From positions 1-64,000 of the forward strand of contig CANJUF010000005.1 of the NCBI GenBank assembly GCA_947477745.1: a stretch of 64,000 nucleotides of DNA. Reading direction: 5' to 3'. Source of the DNA: Sphingomonadaceae bacterium (GTDB lineage: Bacteria > Pseudomonadota > Alphaproteobacteria > Sphingomonadales > Sphingomonadaceae). Position numbers and translations under genes: made by a program. Below the pieces are notes generated by a model. The model searched no databases and had not been told where the DNA came from. It saw only the letters and a program-made list of their open reading frames with translations. Positions 28,014 to 37,431 of the stretch are shown piece after piece; the first letter of the stretch is position 1; each line of letters begins with the position of its first letter.

Positions 28014-28565
28014 CTATAATTTGCCGAATTTCGCTTCGTAGGCAGCCTTGTCGCCGCTTGCCAGCAGCCGTGCCTGCTCGGTCCAGTTGTCGCGGGCGAT
28101 GCGTCCCGCGAATGAACCGAGCTGTGCGTCAATCCTGTCGATATCAGCTTCGTTCCAGGCCGCGATCTGCGCGAAACTCGTCACGCCAAGCCCCTGCAAC
28201 AGTGCAGCGAGCTTGGGGCCGACTCCCTTGATGCGGGTGAGATCGTCGCCCGGTTCGGGTGCGGCGGCTGAAAGCGGCGCTGTCGGAGCAGCGGCTGGCG
28301 GCGGCATCGCCTGAACCACTTCGTCATGAGCGGCGGCGGCGACGATCTCGCCCAGCCCGGCCATTGTCACTGCCGAAGCGGGCGGCGCATCGATCAGCGC
28401 CTGGTTGCGCTGCGCAGGCGCCGCGCCCTCGTCAAGCACGTCGGGGCGGTGCTCGCGCGCCCGGCCATTGCTGGAAGCGCGGGCGAAAATCCACCACGCG
28501 ACAAGCAATCCCAGCAGCAGCGCGACAACAAAGACGATCCAGTTCGCCTCGATCATTTGCAGCAT
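28014..28565 (-). CDS. membrane-anchored helix-hairpin-helix protein
   Basis: A 183-residue protein with an N-terminal membrane helix (WIVFVVALLLGLLVAWWIF), a Pro/Ala-rich linker, and a C-terminal HhH-like domain with LTRIKGVGPKLAALLQGLGV, then SFAQIAAWNEADIDRIDAQL. The domain resembles those found fused to respiratory or ribosomal-like proteins, with unknown binding partner. A 30-codon membrane-peptide gene immediately upstream is separated by 1 base (stop 28567) and is surely co-transcribed. Confidence 0.8.
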   Translation of the reverse strand: MLQMIEANWIVFVVALLLGLLVAWWIFARASSNGRAREHRPDVLDEGAAPAQRNQALIDAPPASAVTMAGLGEIVAAAAHDEVVQAMPPPAAAPTAPLSAAAPEPGDDLTRIKGVGPKLAALLQGLGVTSFAQIAAWNEADIDRIDAQLGSFAGRIARDNWTEQARLLASGDKAAYEAKFGKL

Positions 28566-28566
28566 G

Positions 28567-28659
28567 TCAGTCCTTTCGGTTCCACATCACCCAGCCCAGA
28601 CCAAAGCCAACGAGGTAGGTCAGCAGCAGCAATACAACCATTTCCAGCCACAACGGCAT
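28567..28659 (-). CDS. 30-residue single-helix membrane peptide
   Basis: The minus strand encodes MPLWLEMVVLLLLTYLVGFG followed by LGWVMWNRKD and TGA. It is one membrane helix with a short basic/acidic cytosolic end, preceded by AAGGACGCGACAG. Its stop lies one base before the ATG of the HHH protein gene, so the two are translationally close. I recognise no family. The start, ribosome site and tight spacing make it credible despite its size. Confidence 0.65.
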   Translation of the reverse strand: MPLWLEMVVLLLLTYLVGFGLGWVMWNRKD

Positions 28660-28677
28660 CTGTCGCGTCCTTCTTTC

Positions 28678-29430
28678 TCAGCCCGGACCCGGCGTGTCGA
28701 TCGGCGTGGGCGCGAGCGGAGCCTTCTCGATCACCGAAAACTCGATGCGGCGGTTGGCCGGGTCCTCCCTGGTCAATCCATCCAGCGGGCGGTCCGAACC
28801 CAGCCCTTCGGCGCGCAGGCCGTCGGCAGGTATGCCCCGGCCGATAAGCGCCCAGCGCACCGCATCGGCGCGCGCGCGCGACAAGGCGCGGTTGGCCGTT
28901 GCGTCGCCGTTGCTGTCGGTATGGCCGGTCACGGCAATGATGCCGCCAAGGCAGGGCCGCAAGGCAGCGGCGACCTCGTCGAGCACTTCTTCGCTCGCGG
29001 CATCGATCTGATCGCTCGCCTCGGCGAAACGGATCGAGCGCGCATCAAGCACGGCCTCGACATCGAGCTGGCAATGCATCGCAACGCTGGCGACGGGCAG
29101 CTCGCCCTGCTCGCCTGTCCTTGTATGCCGGCCCCCGCGCCACGAAGCGCCGCCAACTCCGGGGACTGCGGCAATGGCAGTAGCCGCGCGAGCGCGCACC
29201 TCATCGGGCAGCGTTTCGCCGCCGCTCAGGCTGGCGTGCCGGGTCAGCCAGCCATTACCCAGGGTGAAGCCCACCGCGATGCCCTTGCCGCCCGCCGCAT
29301 CACGCGCGCGCTCGGCCTGAAGCGTCATCCTGGCGATGAGCGCGGGCCCGCTGCGCCATGCGGCGGCAAGGCCCAGTCCGGCGACGGCGGCAGCTCCGGC
29401 AAGAAAGGTGGCAAGAGGAACGAGTTTCAC
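28678..29430 (-). CDS. OmpA-family peptidoglycan-binding protein
   Basis: A 250-residue protein with one N-terminal hydrophobic anchor (VPLATFLAGAAAVAGLGLAA) and a C-terminal OmpA domain. AVTGHTDSNGDATANRALSR, then RADAVRWALIGRGIPADGL and NRRIEFSVI are the diaminopimelate-binding motifs. The middle, with GNGWLTRHASLSGGETLPDE, resembles BON-like modules found in some OmpA/ArfA proteins. It probably tethers the envelope to peptidoglycan. It is 18 bases upstream of the small membrane peptide on the same strand. Confidence 0.85.
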   Translation of the reverse strand: MKLVPLATFLAGAAAVAGLGLAAAWRSGPALIARMTLQAERARDAAGGKGIAVGFTLGNGWLTRHASLSGGETLPDEVRARAATAIAAVPGVGGASWRGGRHTRTGEQGELPVASVAMHCQLDVEAVLDARSIRFAEASDQIDAASEEVLDEVAAALRPCLGGIIAVTGHTDSNGDATANRALSRARADAVRWALIGRGIPADGLRAEGLGSDRPLDGLTREDPANRRIEFSVIEKAPLAPTPIDTPGPG

Positions 29431-29478
29431 AGGGGCAACGCGATAGCGCGCCCTGCCCCTGCGCTCAACCTGCCAGCC

Positions 29479-31179
29479 TCAGCCTTCCTTGAGCGATCCG
29501 GCCACAGCGACAAGCCGCAGGAATTCCTGCCGCCAGAAGTCGTTCTGCCCCTTCGCCAGCGCCGCGACATCGGCGTAGGAGAAGTCCTTCATCAGCGCGT
29601 CGCCCCGCAGTGTCTGGCCGAAGGCGGCAACAGCAGCGGCAAAGGCGAAATCGCCGGTCGGGCGCGCCATGTCGCCGCGCTGGGCCATTACCGGGCGCTC
29701 GATCAGGCGCGAGGTCTTGCCGTCGGGCAGCTTGTAGCGCAGCTTGACGTTGGCGATCTCTCCCGCGCGGCCAGACGTGAAGGTCGCGCCGGTGTCCTCA
29801 TAGCGGCGCGGCGCGATCCAGCCCTTCGCGCCGGCCGGCACGATCTCGTAGATCGCGGTCACCTGGTGGCCCGCGCCGATGTCTCCGGCATCGACCTTGT
29901 CGTTGTCGAAGTCTTCCTCGCGCAGCGCCCGATTCTCGTAGCCGAGCAGGCGGTACTGGCTGACATGGGCCGGATTGAACTCGACCTGGATCTTCACATC
30001 CTTGGCGATGGTGAACAGCGTCGCTTCCATCTGCTCGCCGAGCACCTTGCGCGCCTCCAGCGCCGAATCGATGTAGGAATAGTTGCCGTTCCCGTGATCG
30101 GCGATCTGCTCCATCATCGCTTCGTTGTAATTGCCGGTGCCGAAGCCCAGCGTGGTCAGCGTGATCCCGGCATCACGCTCGCGCTCGACCATCTCGATCA
30201 GCGCCTTGGTGTCCGAAACGCCGACGTTGAAATCGCCATCTGTGGCCAGGAGGATGCGGTTGACCCCGCCTTCGATGAAATTGTCGCGCGCGATATTGTA
30301 GGCAAGTTGGAGCCCCGCCCCGCCGGCGGTAGACCCGCCCGCGCTCAACCGGTCGAGCGCCGCCTTGATCTCGCGCTCGTCGTTGGTGGGCTGGAGCACG
30401 AGGCCCGCCGCGCCCGCATAGACCACGATCGAGACCTTGTCCCTTGGCCCCAGTTCGCCCGCGAGGCCCGCCAAGGCGGACTTGACCAGCGGCAGCTTGT
30501 CCTCGCTGTCCATCGATCCCGACACGTCGACAAGGAACACCAGGTTCGATGCCGGGCGGCCCTTACGCGGCAGATCATACCCGCGCAGGCCGATGCGCAT
30601 CAGCCGCGTATCGGGGTTCCACGGACTGACCGCCAGATCGGTGGTGATCGAGAACGGCGCTTCGCGGCTGTCGGGCTGCGGATAATTACAGCGGAAATAG
30701 TTGATTAGTTCCTCGGTGCGCACTGCATCGCGCGGCGGCATCTGGCCCTGCGTCAGGAATCGGCGGGTATTGGCATAGGCCCCGGTGTCGACATCGACCG
30801 AAAAGGTGGAAACCGGCTCGGTCCTGGTGAGCTTGACCGGGCTGACCTCCTTGCCGTCGTAGCGTTCGCGGCCCGGATCCTGCGCGACCATGACCGGCGG
30901 GACCTGACGCGAATAGCGCATGGCTTCGGCCGACGGCGCGACCACGCCTCCAACCATGGCCTGGTTGCTGACCTTGTAAGCTGGGGATGGCGGCGGCGGC
31001 GGAGGCGGCGGGGCAGGGATATAACCGTTCGTATCGGCGGCGCCCGGCTCGGCGCGCTGGGCCGTTACGATCACGTCGCGCTCATCCTTGACCGGCACGT
31101 TGCTTATCTGGGTGCGCTCGGCGCAGCCCGTGATCAGCGCGGCAAGGCAGCAAGCGGTAACAAGTCCGGTCGTTTTCAT
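29479..31179 (-). CDS. von Willebrand factor A lipoprotein (YfbK type)
   Basis: A 566-residue lipoprotein: MKTTGLVTACCLAALITGCA provides the lipobox. A proline run follows at about residue 57. Next comes the YfbK N-terminal region (STFSVDVDTGAYANTRRFLT), then a VWA domain with the MIDAS motif LVFLVDVSGSMDSEDKLP and downstream LLATDGDFNVGVSD. Such proteins bind divalent metal and a protein ligand in the envelope; the partner is unknown. The ATG at 31179 is preceded by GAAGGAGGGAAATGCC, and the longer frame to 31353 has no support. Confidence 0.9.
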   Translation of the reverse strand: MKTTGLVTACCLAALITGCAERTQISNVPVKDERDVIVTAQRAEPGAADTNGYIPAPPPPPPPPSPAYKVSNQAMVGGVVAPSAEAMRYSRQVPPVMVAQDPGRERYDGKEVSPVKLTRTEPVSTFSVDVDTGAYANTRRFLTQGQMPPRDAVRTEELINYFRCNYPQPDSREAPFSITTDLAVSPWNPDTRLMRIGLRGYDLPRKGRPASNLVFLVDVSGSMDSEDKLPLVKSALAGLAGELGPRDKVSIVVYAGAAGLVLQPTNDEREIKAALDRLSAGGSTAGGAGLQLAYNIARDNFIEGGVNRILLATDGDFNVGVSDTKALIEMVERERDAGITLTTLGFGTGNYNEAMMEQIADHGNGNYSYIDSALEARKVLGEQMEATLFTIAKDVKIQVEFNPAHVSQYRLLGYENRALREEDFDNDKVDAGDIGAGHQVTAIYEIVPAGAKGWIAPRRYEDTGATFTSGRAGEIANVKLRYKLPDGKTSRLIERPVMAQRGDMARPTGDFAFAAAVAAFGQTLRGDALMKDFSYADVAALAKGQNDFWRQEFLRLVAVAGSLKEG

Positions 31180-31267
31180 GGCATTTCCCTCCTTCGTTTC
31201 GCACGCGGCGAAGAAGGCCCAAGCAGGAGTGAATGGCGACTGAACGCCCCGTACATGCGACGAACCG

Positions 31268-32764
31268 TTAATCTGCCGGCAATGTGGCAGCGCTCTTCCG
31301 GAACAGAACCCGGTCTGCCGGACCGAATCCCTTGTTCCAGATGACCCAGCCATAGGCGCCCAGAATTGCCGGGATGCCGAACAGAAGCTCGGCCCATTCG
31401 GGCAGGAACCGGGTCGCCTGCCAGCCGACCAGCACCGCGGGCGCCGCCGCCCAGACCAGCGCCCAGCGCCAGTTGCTGATCGGTTCGCCGAGCAGTCGCG
31501 AGAGCATCCGCGCCTTTACCAGCGAGGCGAAGGCCAGCGCGATAGCAAGCGCGAGCGCGGCGGCGGCAGCGCGGTAAAGCTCGCCAAGCTGCGCCCAATC
31601 GACCAGCATCATCCCGGCCACGGTCAGCAGCGCCTGCAAGGATATCGTCGCGATCGAAACGATGACGTTGCGCACGCGCGCCATGTAGATCAGCGCCGCT
31701 TCGCTGACGACAGCCGTGGCGGCGACAACCTCGGCGGCAAGCAGCAACGCCAGCGCACCGTTGCCGCCGACGAATTCGGGGCCGACCAGCCCCATCACGC
31801 CTTCGCCGGGAATGCCCAGCGCCAGCGCAATCCCCGCCTGCGCGGCGATGATCCAGAAGCCGACCTGGCACACCTGCCGGGCAATGGCGGCATAATCATG
31901 GTCCTTGAGGCGGCCGGTAATGACCGGGCCGAGAATCGGCTCGAAGCTGGTCTTGAGCTTCTGCGGCAGGCTCGCGACCTGCTGCGCGACATAGTAAACG
32001 CCGACGGCGGCGGGCGCGGCGAAGAAGCCCAGGATCAGGATGTCGATGCGCCGCGTGCCCCATTCGATCGCGTCCGCCCCGGCGATCGGCAGGCTGTGCA
32101 GGGTCATTCGCCCAAGCGCGGCGGGCCGGGGCCGCCAGCCTTGCGGCAGGCCATATGCCTTGAGGAACGGCACCAGCGCGGTTAGCGCCGAGGCGAAGAT
32201 CGAAACGATATAAGCGAGCGAAAGCCCGCTGTCGGGCGCAATGAAGATCATCGCACCCGCCATGATCGAGAGCGTCCATGGCTCGACCACCGCGCGGGCG
32301 CGCACGGTCGCCCCGATGTTGAAGCGATAAGCGAGCGCGGCCAGCCAGATTTCGGTGAGTGCCAGCGGCGGGATCGCAAGCACGATCAGCCGGTCCAGAT
32401 CGGTGAACTGGCCGGAAGGAAACAGCGGCGCCGGCACCAGCCAGAACAGAAGCGCCATCGCGCTCGAAGTCAGCAGCGCAACCAGCATGCCATCGGCGAC
32501 GACATTGGCGGGATGCTCATCCGAATCGGCCAGCCGCTGCGCCAGTCCGCGCTTTTCGCCCAGCGTGCACAGCATCGCCGCCAGTTCGATCACCACCAGT
32601 GCCGAAGCGAAGCGCCCGAGCGCCTCGGGGCCATAGGCGGCAGCGCGCCCGGCGATGAACAGGAACGGGATGCGCGCGGCGAGCCGGAGGAAGAAGCCAA
32701 AGAAATTGGTTCGCCCGCCGCGGGCGATCTGGGCGATATCGTCGCCCGCCGAGGCTTCGCTCAA
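31268..32764 (-). CDS. polysaccharide/lipid flippase (MATE/MVF-type)
   Basis: A 498-residue protein with about 12-14 hydrophobic segments and no soluble domain, of the Wzx/RfbX oligosaccharide flippase type: FGFFLRLAARIPFLFIAGRA at the start and LILGFFAAPAAVGVYYVAQQ in the middle. It would move lipid-linked sugars across the inner membrane. The start is TTG at 32764, whose TTGA overlaps the gpsA stop, so it is translationally coupled to gpsA. The wecB-wecC genes at 58715 may belong to the same polysaccharide system. Confidence 0.82.
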   Translation of the reverse strand: MSEASAGDDIAQIARGGRTNFFGFFLRLAARIPFLFIAGRAAAYGPEALGRFASALVVIELAAMLCTLGEKRGLAQRLADSDEHPANVVADGMLVALLTSSAMALLFWLVPAPLFPSGQFTDLDRLIVLAIPPLALTEIWLAALAYRFNIGATVRARAVVEPWTLSIMAGAMIFIAPDSGLSLAYIVSIFASALTALVPFLKAYGLPQGWRPRPAALGRMTLHSLPIAGADAIEWGTRRIDILILGFFAAPAAVGVYYVAQQVASLPQKLKTSFEPILGPVITGRLKDHDYAAIARQVCQVGFWIIAAQAGIALALGIPGEGVMGLVGPEFVGGNGALALLLAAEVVAATAVVSEAALIYMARVRNVIVSIATISLQALLTVAGMMLVDWAQLGELYRAAAAALALAIALAFASLVKARMLSRLLGEPISNWRWALVWAAAPAVLVGWQATRFLPEWAELLFGIPAILGAYGWVIWNKGFGPADRVLFRKSAATLPAD

Positions 32765-33768
32765 GCGCCGGGATCCTGCTCGGCGCGCAGCGGACGCGCC
32801 AAGAGCTCGCGCGCGACCTGCGCGGCAGGCGCCTCGCCCGCGAGCAGGCTGTACACCGCCGCGACGATCGGCATGTCGATGTTCTCGGCCTTGGCGATGG
32901 CCGCCAGCACCGGCGCGGTGGCCGCGCCTTCGGCCACAGAACTCTTGCCGCTCAATGCCTCTGCCGCGCTCATGCCTTCGCCCAGCGCCTTGCCCAGCGA
33001 GAAATTGCGGCTCGAGGTGGAGGAGCAGGTCAGGACCAGGTCGCCAAGCCCGCACAGGCCCGCCAGCGTCTCGCTGCGCGCGCCCCTCGCCCTGCCGAAG
33101 CGCAGCATCTCGGCATAGCCGCGCGCGATCAGCGCCGCCCGGGCGTTCTGGCCGAGGCCCAGCCCCTCGATCACGCCGCAGGCGATGGCGAGCACGTTCT
33201 TGACCGCGCCGCCGACTTCCGCGCCGATCAGGTCGTCGGAGTAATAGGGCCGAAGCGCCGGACGGGCGATAGCGGGCGATAGCCGCTCCCACTGCGCCGC
33301 GCCTTGCGAGCAGGCGAGCGTCACGGCAGTAGGCAGACCTGCGGCAACCTCGTGCGCGAAGGTCGGGCCGGACAGCACGGCAAGCGCGGCATTCGGCGCG
33401 GCAGCGGCGGCAACCTCGGTCATCAGCCGGCCCGTCCCGGCCTCGATCCCCTTGGCGCAGAGCACCAGATCGCGTTCGCCGCTGGGCAGGTCGGTGATTA
33501 CCGAGGCGAGGAACTGCGCGGGCACGACCACGAGCAGCACCGGCAGCGCGGCGAAGTCGGCAAGGTCGCCGCTCGCGCGCACAGTCTCGGCAAGGCGCGC
33601 GCTTGGCAGGAACAGGCTGTTGGTGCGGCGCTCGTTGATTTCGGCGACCAGTTCGGCTTCGCGAGCCCAGAGCAGCACCTCGCTGCCGTCGCTGGCCAGC
33701 GCCGAGGCCAGGGCGGTTCCCCAGGCGCCCGCACCGACGATACCGACCTTTGGCCCGACCTTGCTCAT
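32761..33768 (-). CDS. gpsA: glycerol-3-phosphate dehydrogenase [NAD(P)+]
   Basis: A 335-residue enzyme that reduces dihydroxyacetone phosphate to sn-glycerol 3-phosphate for phospholipid synthesis. The NAD motif is [47 protein letters not shown] and [20 protein letters not shown] carry catalytic lysines, with GLGDLVLTC after them. The ATG at 33768 overlaps the tsaD stop by 4 bases (ATGA), and its own stop overlaps the flippase start. This is a tightly coupled three-gene operon, tsaD-gpsA-flippase. Confidence 0.96.
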   Translation of the reverse strand: MSKVGPKVGIVGAGAWGTALASALASDGSEVLLWAREAELVAEINERRTNSLFLPSARLAETVRASGDLADFAALPVLLVVVPAQFLASVITDLPSGERDLVLCAKGIEAGTGRLMTEVAAAAAPNAALAVLSGPTFAHEVAAGLPTAVTLACSQGAAQWERLSPAIARPALRPYYSDDLIGAEVGGAVKNVLAIACGVIEGLGLGQNARAALIARGYAEMLRFGRARGARSETLAGLCGLGDLVLTCSSTSSRNFSLGKALGEGMSAAEALSGKSSVAEGAATAPVLAAIAKAENIDMPIVAAVYSLLAGEAPAAQVARELLARPLRAEQDPGA

Positions 33769-34799
33769 GCCTTGACCCCCGCCCCGCGCGCCGGAGCGGC
33801 ATCGGGATCGAGCGGCCAGCGGGGCCGGGCGGCAAAATCGAGCGGATCGCTCTGGCCAAGCGCCAGCCGTTCGATCCCCGCCCAGGCGATCATCGCGGCA
33901 TTGTCGGTGCACAGCGCCAATGGCGGCGCGACGAAGCGAAGGCCGTGCTGGCCCGCCAGTGCCTCGAGCGCCGTGCGGATCGCCGCATTAGCTGCAACCC
34001 CGCCCGCAACGACCAACGCCTCTGCCGGCCCGGCCACGGCAAGCGCGCGGCGGGTGCGGTCAATCAGGCAGTCAATCGCGGCCTGCTGGAACGAAGCTGC
34101 AATGTCGGCGTCGGCATGCAGGCCCGATTGCTTGGCGCGCAGCACCGCGCTCTTGAGCCCTGCGAAGGAGAAGTGCGGCTCCTTGCTGTGCATCAGCGGG
34201 CGCGGCAGCGGTACCCCGCGCGGATCGCCTGTGGCCGCCAGCCGTTCCACCGCCGGGCCGCCGGGATAACCCAGCCCCAGCAGCTTGGCTGATTTGTCGA
34301 AAGCCTCGCCCAGCGCATCGTCGATGGTGGTGGCGAGGCGGCGATAGCGGCCCACCCCCTCGACCAGCAGCAACTGGCAATGCCCGCCCGAAACCAGCAG
34401 CAGCAGATAGGGGAACGCCAGCGCTGGATCGGCAAGGCGCGGCGACAGCGCGTGGCCTTCAAGGTGGTTGATCGCCAGAAGCGGCTTATCCGAGGCCATG
34501 GCCAGCGCCTTGGCGGTGACAAGGCCGACCATGACGCCGCCGATCAGCCCGGGGCCAGCAGTCGCGGCCACGGCATCGACCTGCGAAAGGCTCATGCCCG
34601 CATCGGCCAGCGTCGCCTCGATCAGCGGGGTCAGCCGCTCGGCATGAGCGCGCGCGGCAATCTCGGGCACGACCCCGCCATAAGGGCGGTGTGCGTCGTC
34701 CTGCGAGGCGATGTGCTGCGCCAGCACCACGCGGTCGGCGCGCACCAGCGCGGCCGCCGTCTCGTCGCAGGACGATTCAATTCCAAGAACGATGTCCAT
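33765..34799 (-). CDS. tsaD: tRNA N6-adenosine threonylcarbamoyltransferase
   Basis: A 344-residue ASKHA-fold enzyme that transfers threonylcarbamoyl to A37 of ANN-decoding tRNAs. [17 protein letters not shown] is the ATP-binding phosphate-1 region; the [12 protein letters not shown] and NHLEGHALS histidines bind the metal; [30 protein letters not shown] and [12 protein letters not shown] are all family blocks. I use the ATG at 34799 with GGAAGCCGGG upstream instead of the frame start at 34811. hemC starts 45 bases away on the other strand. Confidence 0.97.
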   Translation of the reverse strand: MDIVLGIESSCDETAAALVRADRVVLAQHIASQDDAHRPYGGVVPEIAARAHAERLTPLIEATLADAGMSLSQVDAVAATAGPGLIGGVMVGLVTAKALAMASDKPLLAINHLEGHALSPRLADPALAFPYLLLLVSGGHCQLLLVEGVGRYRRLATTIDDALGEAFDKSAKLLGLGYPGGPAVERLAATGDPRGVPLPRPLMHSKEPHFSFAGLKSAVLRAKQSGLHADADIAASFQQAAIDCLIDRTRRALAVAGPAEALVVAGGVAANAAIRTALEALAGQHGLRFVAPPLALCTDNAAMIAWAGIERLALGQSDPLDFAARPRWPLDPDAAPARGAGVKA

Positions 34800-34843
34800 C
34801 CCGGCTTCCACTTATAGACATTGCCGACTAGCACAAGCAGCCC

Positions 34844-35782
34844 ATGACCCGAACCCCGCTCCGCCTTGGCACCCGCATGTCGCCGCTCGCCATGGCGCAG
34901 GCGCATGAGGCGCAGGCGCGGCTGTGCGCAGCGGCTGGATTGCGCGAGCAGGACATTGCGATCGTCGCGGTGCGCGCCAGCGGCGACAAGGTGCAGGACC
35001 GTCCGCTCGCCGAGATCGGCGGCAAGGCGCTGTGGACCAAGGAACTCGACGCCGCGCTTATCGCGGGCGAAATCGACTTCGCGGTCCATTCGGCCAAGGA
35101 TGTCGAGACGATCCGTCCGCCGGAAATCGCGATTGCCGCCGTGCTCGAGCGCGAGGACGTGCGCGACGTGCTGCTCGGCGCATCGACGATTGCCGCGCTG
35201 CCGAGGGACGCACTCGTGGGCACCAGCGCCCCGCGCCGCACCGCGCAATTGCTCCACATGCGCTCCGATTGCCGGGTGGTGCCCATCCGGGGCAATGTCG
35301 CCACGCGCCTCGCCAAGCTGGCGGCAGGCGAAGTCGATGCGACATTCCTCGCGCTCGCGGGTCTGAACCGGCTCGGCGAGACTGGCGTGGGTCATGCACT
35401 CGACGCCGGAGACTGGCTGCCCGCGCCGGGACAGGCCGCCATCGCTATCGAATGCCGCGCCGCCGATGATGCCATGCTGGAAATGCTCGCGCGGATCGAC
35501 CATGCGCCAAGCCGCCGCGCCGTGCTCGCCGAACGGGCGCTGCTCGCGGCGCTGGGCGGCTCATGCCACAGCCCGGTGGCGGCGCTGACGAGCCACATCG
35601 GCGAAGACATGCTGCTGCGCGCGGCGCTGTTCAGTCCCGATGGGGCTGAACGGATCGAGCGCAGCGTCCAGTTCCCCCGCGACGACACCGGCGCGCCTGC
35701 GTCCCTCGCCGCGATGCTTCTCAACGAAGCTCCTGCGGCGATTTCCGACCATTTCGCAAAACCTCAAGCAGGCTTTAGGTGA
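34844..35782 (+). CDS. hemC: hydroxymethylbilane synthase (porphobilinogen deaminase)
   Basis: A 312-residue enzyme that polymerises four porphobilinogens in heme synthesis. LRLGTRMSPLAMAQA is the N-terminal signature; GGKALWTKELDAALIAGEID, FAVHSAKDVETI and VGTSAPRRTAQLLHM are substrate-binding blocks. LLAALGGSCHSPVAAL contains Cys241, the dipyrromethane attachment site. The stop overlaps the next gene's GTG (GTGA), so hemD translation is coupled. Confidence 0.97.
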   Translation: MTRTPLRLGTRMSPLAMAQAHEAQARLCAAAGLREQDIAIVAVRASGDKVQDRPLAEIGGKALWTKELDAALIAGEIDFAVHSAKDVETIRPPEIAIAAVLEREDVRDVLLGASTIAALPRDALVGTSAPRRTAQLLHMRSDCRVVPIRGNVATRLAKLAAGEVDATFLALAGLNRLGETGVGHALDAGDWLPAPGQAAIAIECRAADDAMLEMLARIDHAPSRRAVLAERALLAALGGSCHSPVAALTSHIGEDMLLRAALFSPDGAERIERSVQFPRDDTGAPASLAAMLLNEAPAAISDHFAKPQAGFR

Positions 35783-37428
35783 TTCCACTTATCGTTATCC
35801 GCCCCCAGCCGGGCTGCGATGCGAGCGTGACGGCGGCAGCCACGCTCGGCCTTGATGTGTACGGTTTTCCGCTATTCGAGGTTCGTCCGCTCGCCTGGGA
35901 CGTGCCCGATCCGGATAGCTTCAATGCAGTCCTGGTGGGGAGCGCCAATGCGCTCCGCCACGGCGGCGCGGGGCTGTCGGCTCTGGCAGGCAAGCCCGCC
36001 TATGCGGTCGGCGAGACTACCGCTTTGGCTTGCCGCGAGGCGGGACTGGAGGTGGCGGGAACCGGAGACGGCGGCTTGCAGCAGGTGCTTGCACGCCTCG
36101 ATCCCGCGCACAAAAGACTGCTGCGACTGGCAGGCGCGGCGCGGGTCGATCTCGATCCACCGCCCGGGATCACTATCGACGAACGCATTGTCTACGCTAG
36201 CGAACCCTTGCCCATGCCGACTAAGCTCGCCCAAATGCTGCATCAACCTGCGGTCATCGCAGTGCACTCGGCCGAGGCAGCGCGCCACCTGCGCGCGCAA
36301 TGCGAAACGAGCCATATCGACTTGTCGCAGCTTGCGCTCGCCGCAATCGGCCCGCGCGTCGCCGAGGCTGCCGACGAGGGCTGGCGCGCGGTGCGGTCGG
36401 CAGCGGTGCCCAGCGAAGCGGCGCTGCTGGCCTTGGGGGGCGAGATGTGCAAGGAATACGGCGCGCCGGGAGCAGTTCACCCCAAAGCACGAGAGACCAT
36501 GGCGGATCCGATACAGCCCGAGACTTCTTCACCACCCCTCGCCGCACCTGCGCCCGCACCAAGGCGCAAAAGGCGCTGGCCGATGTTGCTTGCCTTGCTG
36601 GCCTTTGGCCTCGGCGTGGCAGGCACAGTCTGGCTGGCCTCGCGCGGCTATCTCGAGGACCTGGGACTGGTCGAGCGCGCGCCCGCGCCTGCCGCGGTGC
36701 GCTCCAGCGTGTCGCCCGGTTTCGGTGCAGCTGCGACAAACCGCGAGAATCCCGCCGAACGCGAAGTGGTTGGCGATGTCGAGGCGCGGCTCGCAATGCT
36801 CGAAGACCGCCTCTCGCGCATCGATCTTCAGGCCAACGCTGCCTCGGGCAACGCCGCGCGCGCCGAAGGCCTGCTGATCGCCTTTGCAGCGCGGCGCATG
36901 GTCGACCGGGGCGAGCGGCTTGGTTTCCTCGCCGATCAGCTTCGCCTGCGCTTCGCCAATGCCCAGCCACGCGCGGTAAGCACGGTCATCGCGTTCGCGC
37001 GCGAACCTGTCACCGCCGACCAGCTTGCCGCGCGGCTCGAGGCGCTGTCGCCTGAGCTGACCATGACCGCGCCCGATACAGGCTTTCTCGACCGTGCGCT
37101 GAGCGACATTTCCAACCTGTTCACGGTGCGGCGCGAACCGAGCGAGGTAATCGGCCCGCAGGCAGCGATCGAACGCGCGCGGCTGATGCTGCGCACCGGC
37201 CGGATCGACGAGGCGGTGGCGCAGGTGCAGCGGCTTCCGGGAGCAGAAGTGGCGGACAAGTGGATCGCCGATGCCCGGCGCTATGCGCAGGTGCAGAACG
37301 CGCTCGACCTGATCGAGACCGCGGCGATGCTCGAACCGGACCGTTTGCAGGATAGCGGCGGCAACCGGGTCGAGCAGCCCAGTCCGCTGGCTAGGCCGAC
37401 AGCCCAGCCCGGGCCGCGGCTGGAATAG
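35779..37428 (+). CDS. hemD: uroporphyrinogen-III synthase fused to HemX/mitofilin-like membrane domain
   Basis: A 549-residue open frame. Residues 1-230 are a HemD-type uroporphyrinogen-III synthase (LIVIRPQPGCDASVTAAATL and VLVGSANALRHGGAG), with GTG start overlapping hemC. From residue 241 (ATG at 36499) the sequence becomes a HemX/mitofilin-like protein: Pro/Ala-rich cytosolic stretch, one membrane helix (WPMLLALLAFGLGVAGTVWL), then a periplasmic helical part. In many relatives these are separate genes. No stop separates them here, so either a true fusion is made or the 36499 ATG starts a second product. HemD families are very divergent. Confidence 0.83.
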   Translation: MIPLIVIRPQPGCDASVTAAATLGLDVYGFPLFEVRPLAWDVPDPDSFNAVLVGSANALRHGGAGLSALAGKPAYAVGETTALACREAGLEVAGTGDGGLQQVLARLDPAHKRLLRLAGAARVDLDPPPGITIDERIVYASEPLPMPTKLAQMLHQPAVIAVHSAEAARHLRAQCETSHIDLSQLALAAIGPRVAEAADEGWRAVRSAAVPSEAALLALGGEMCKEYGAPGAVHPKARETMADPIQPETSSPPLAAPAPAPRRKRRWPMLLALLAFGLGVAGTVWLASRGYLEDLGLVERAPAPAAVRSSVSPGFGAAATNRENPAEREVVGDVEARLAMLEDRLSRIDLQANAASGNAARAEGLLIAFAARRMVDRGERLGFLADQLRLRFANAQPRAVSTVIAFAREPVTADQLAARLEALSPELTMTAPDTGFLDRALSDISNLFTVRREPSEVIGPQAAIERARLMLRTGRIDEAVAQVQRLPGAEVADKWIADARRYAQVQNALDLIETAAMLEPDRLQDSGGNRVEQPSPLARPTAQPGPRLE

Positions 37429-37431
37429 CGG

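Noticed and set aside
28405..30708. Open frame of 767 codons on the plus strand
   Set aside because: It is antisense to the OmpA and VWA genes, which have strong domain support.
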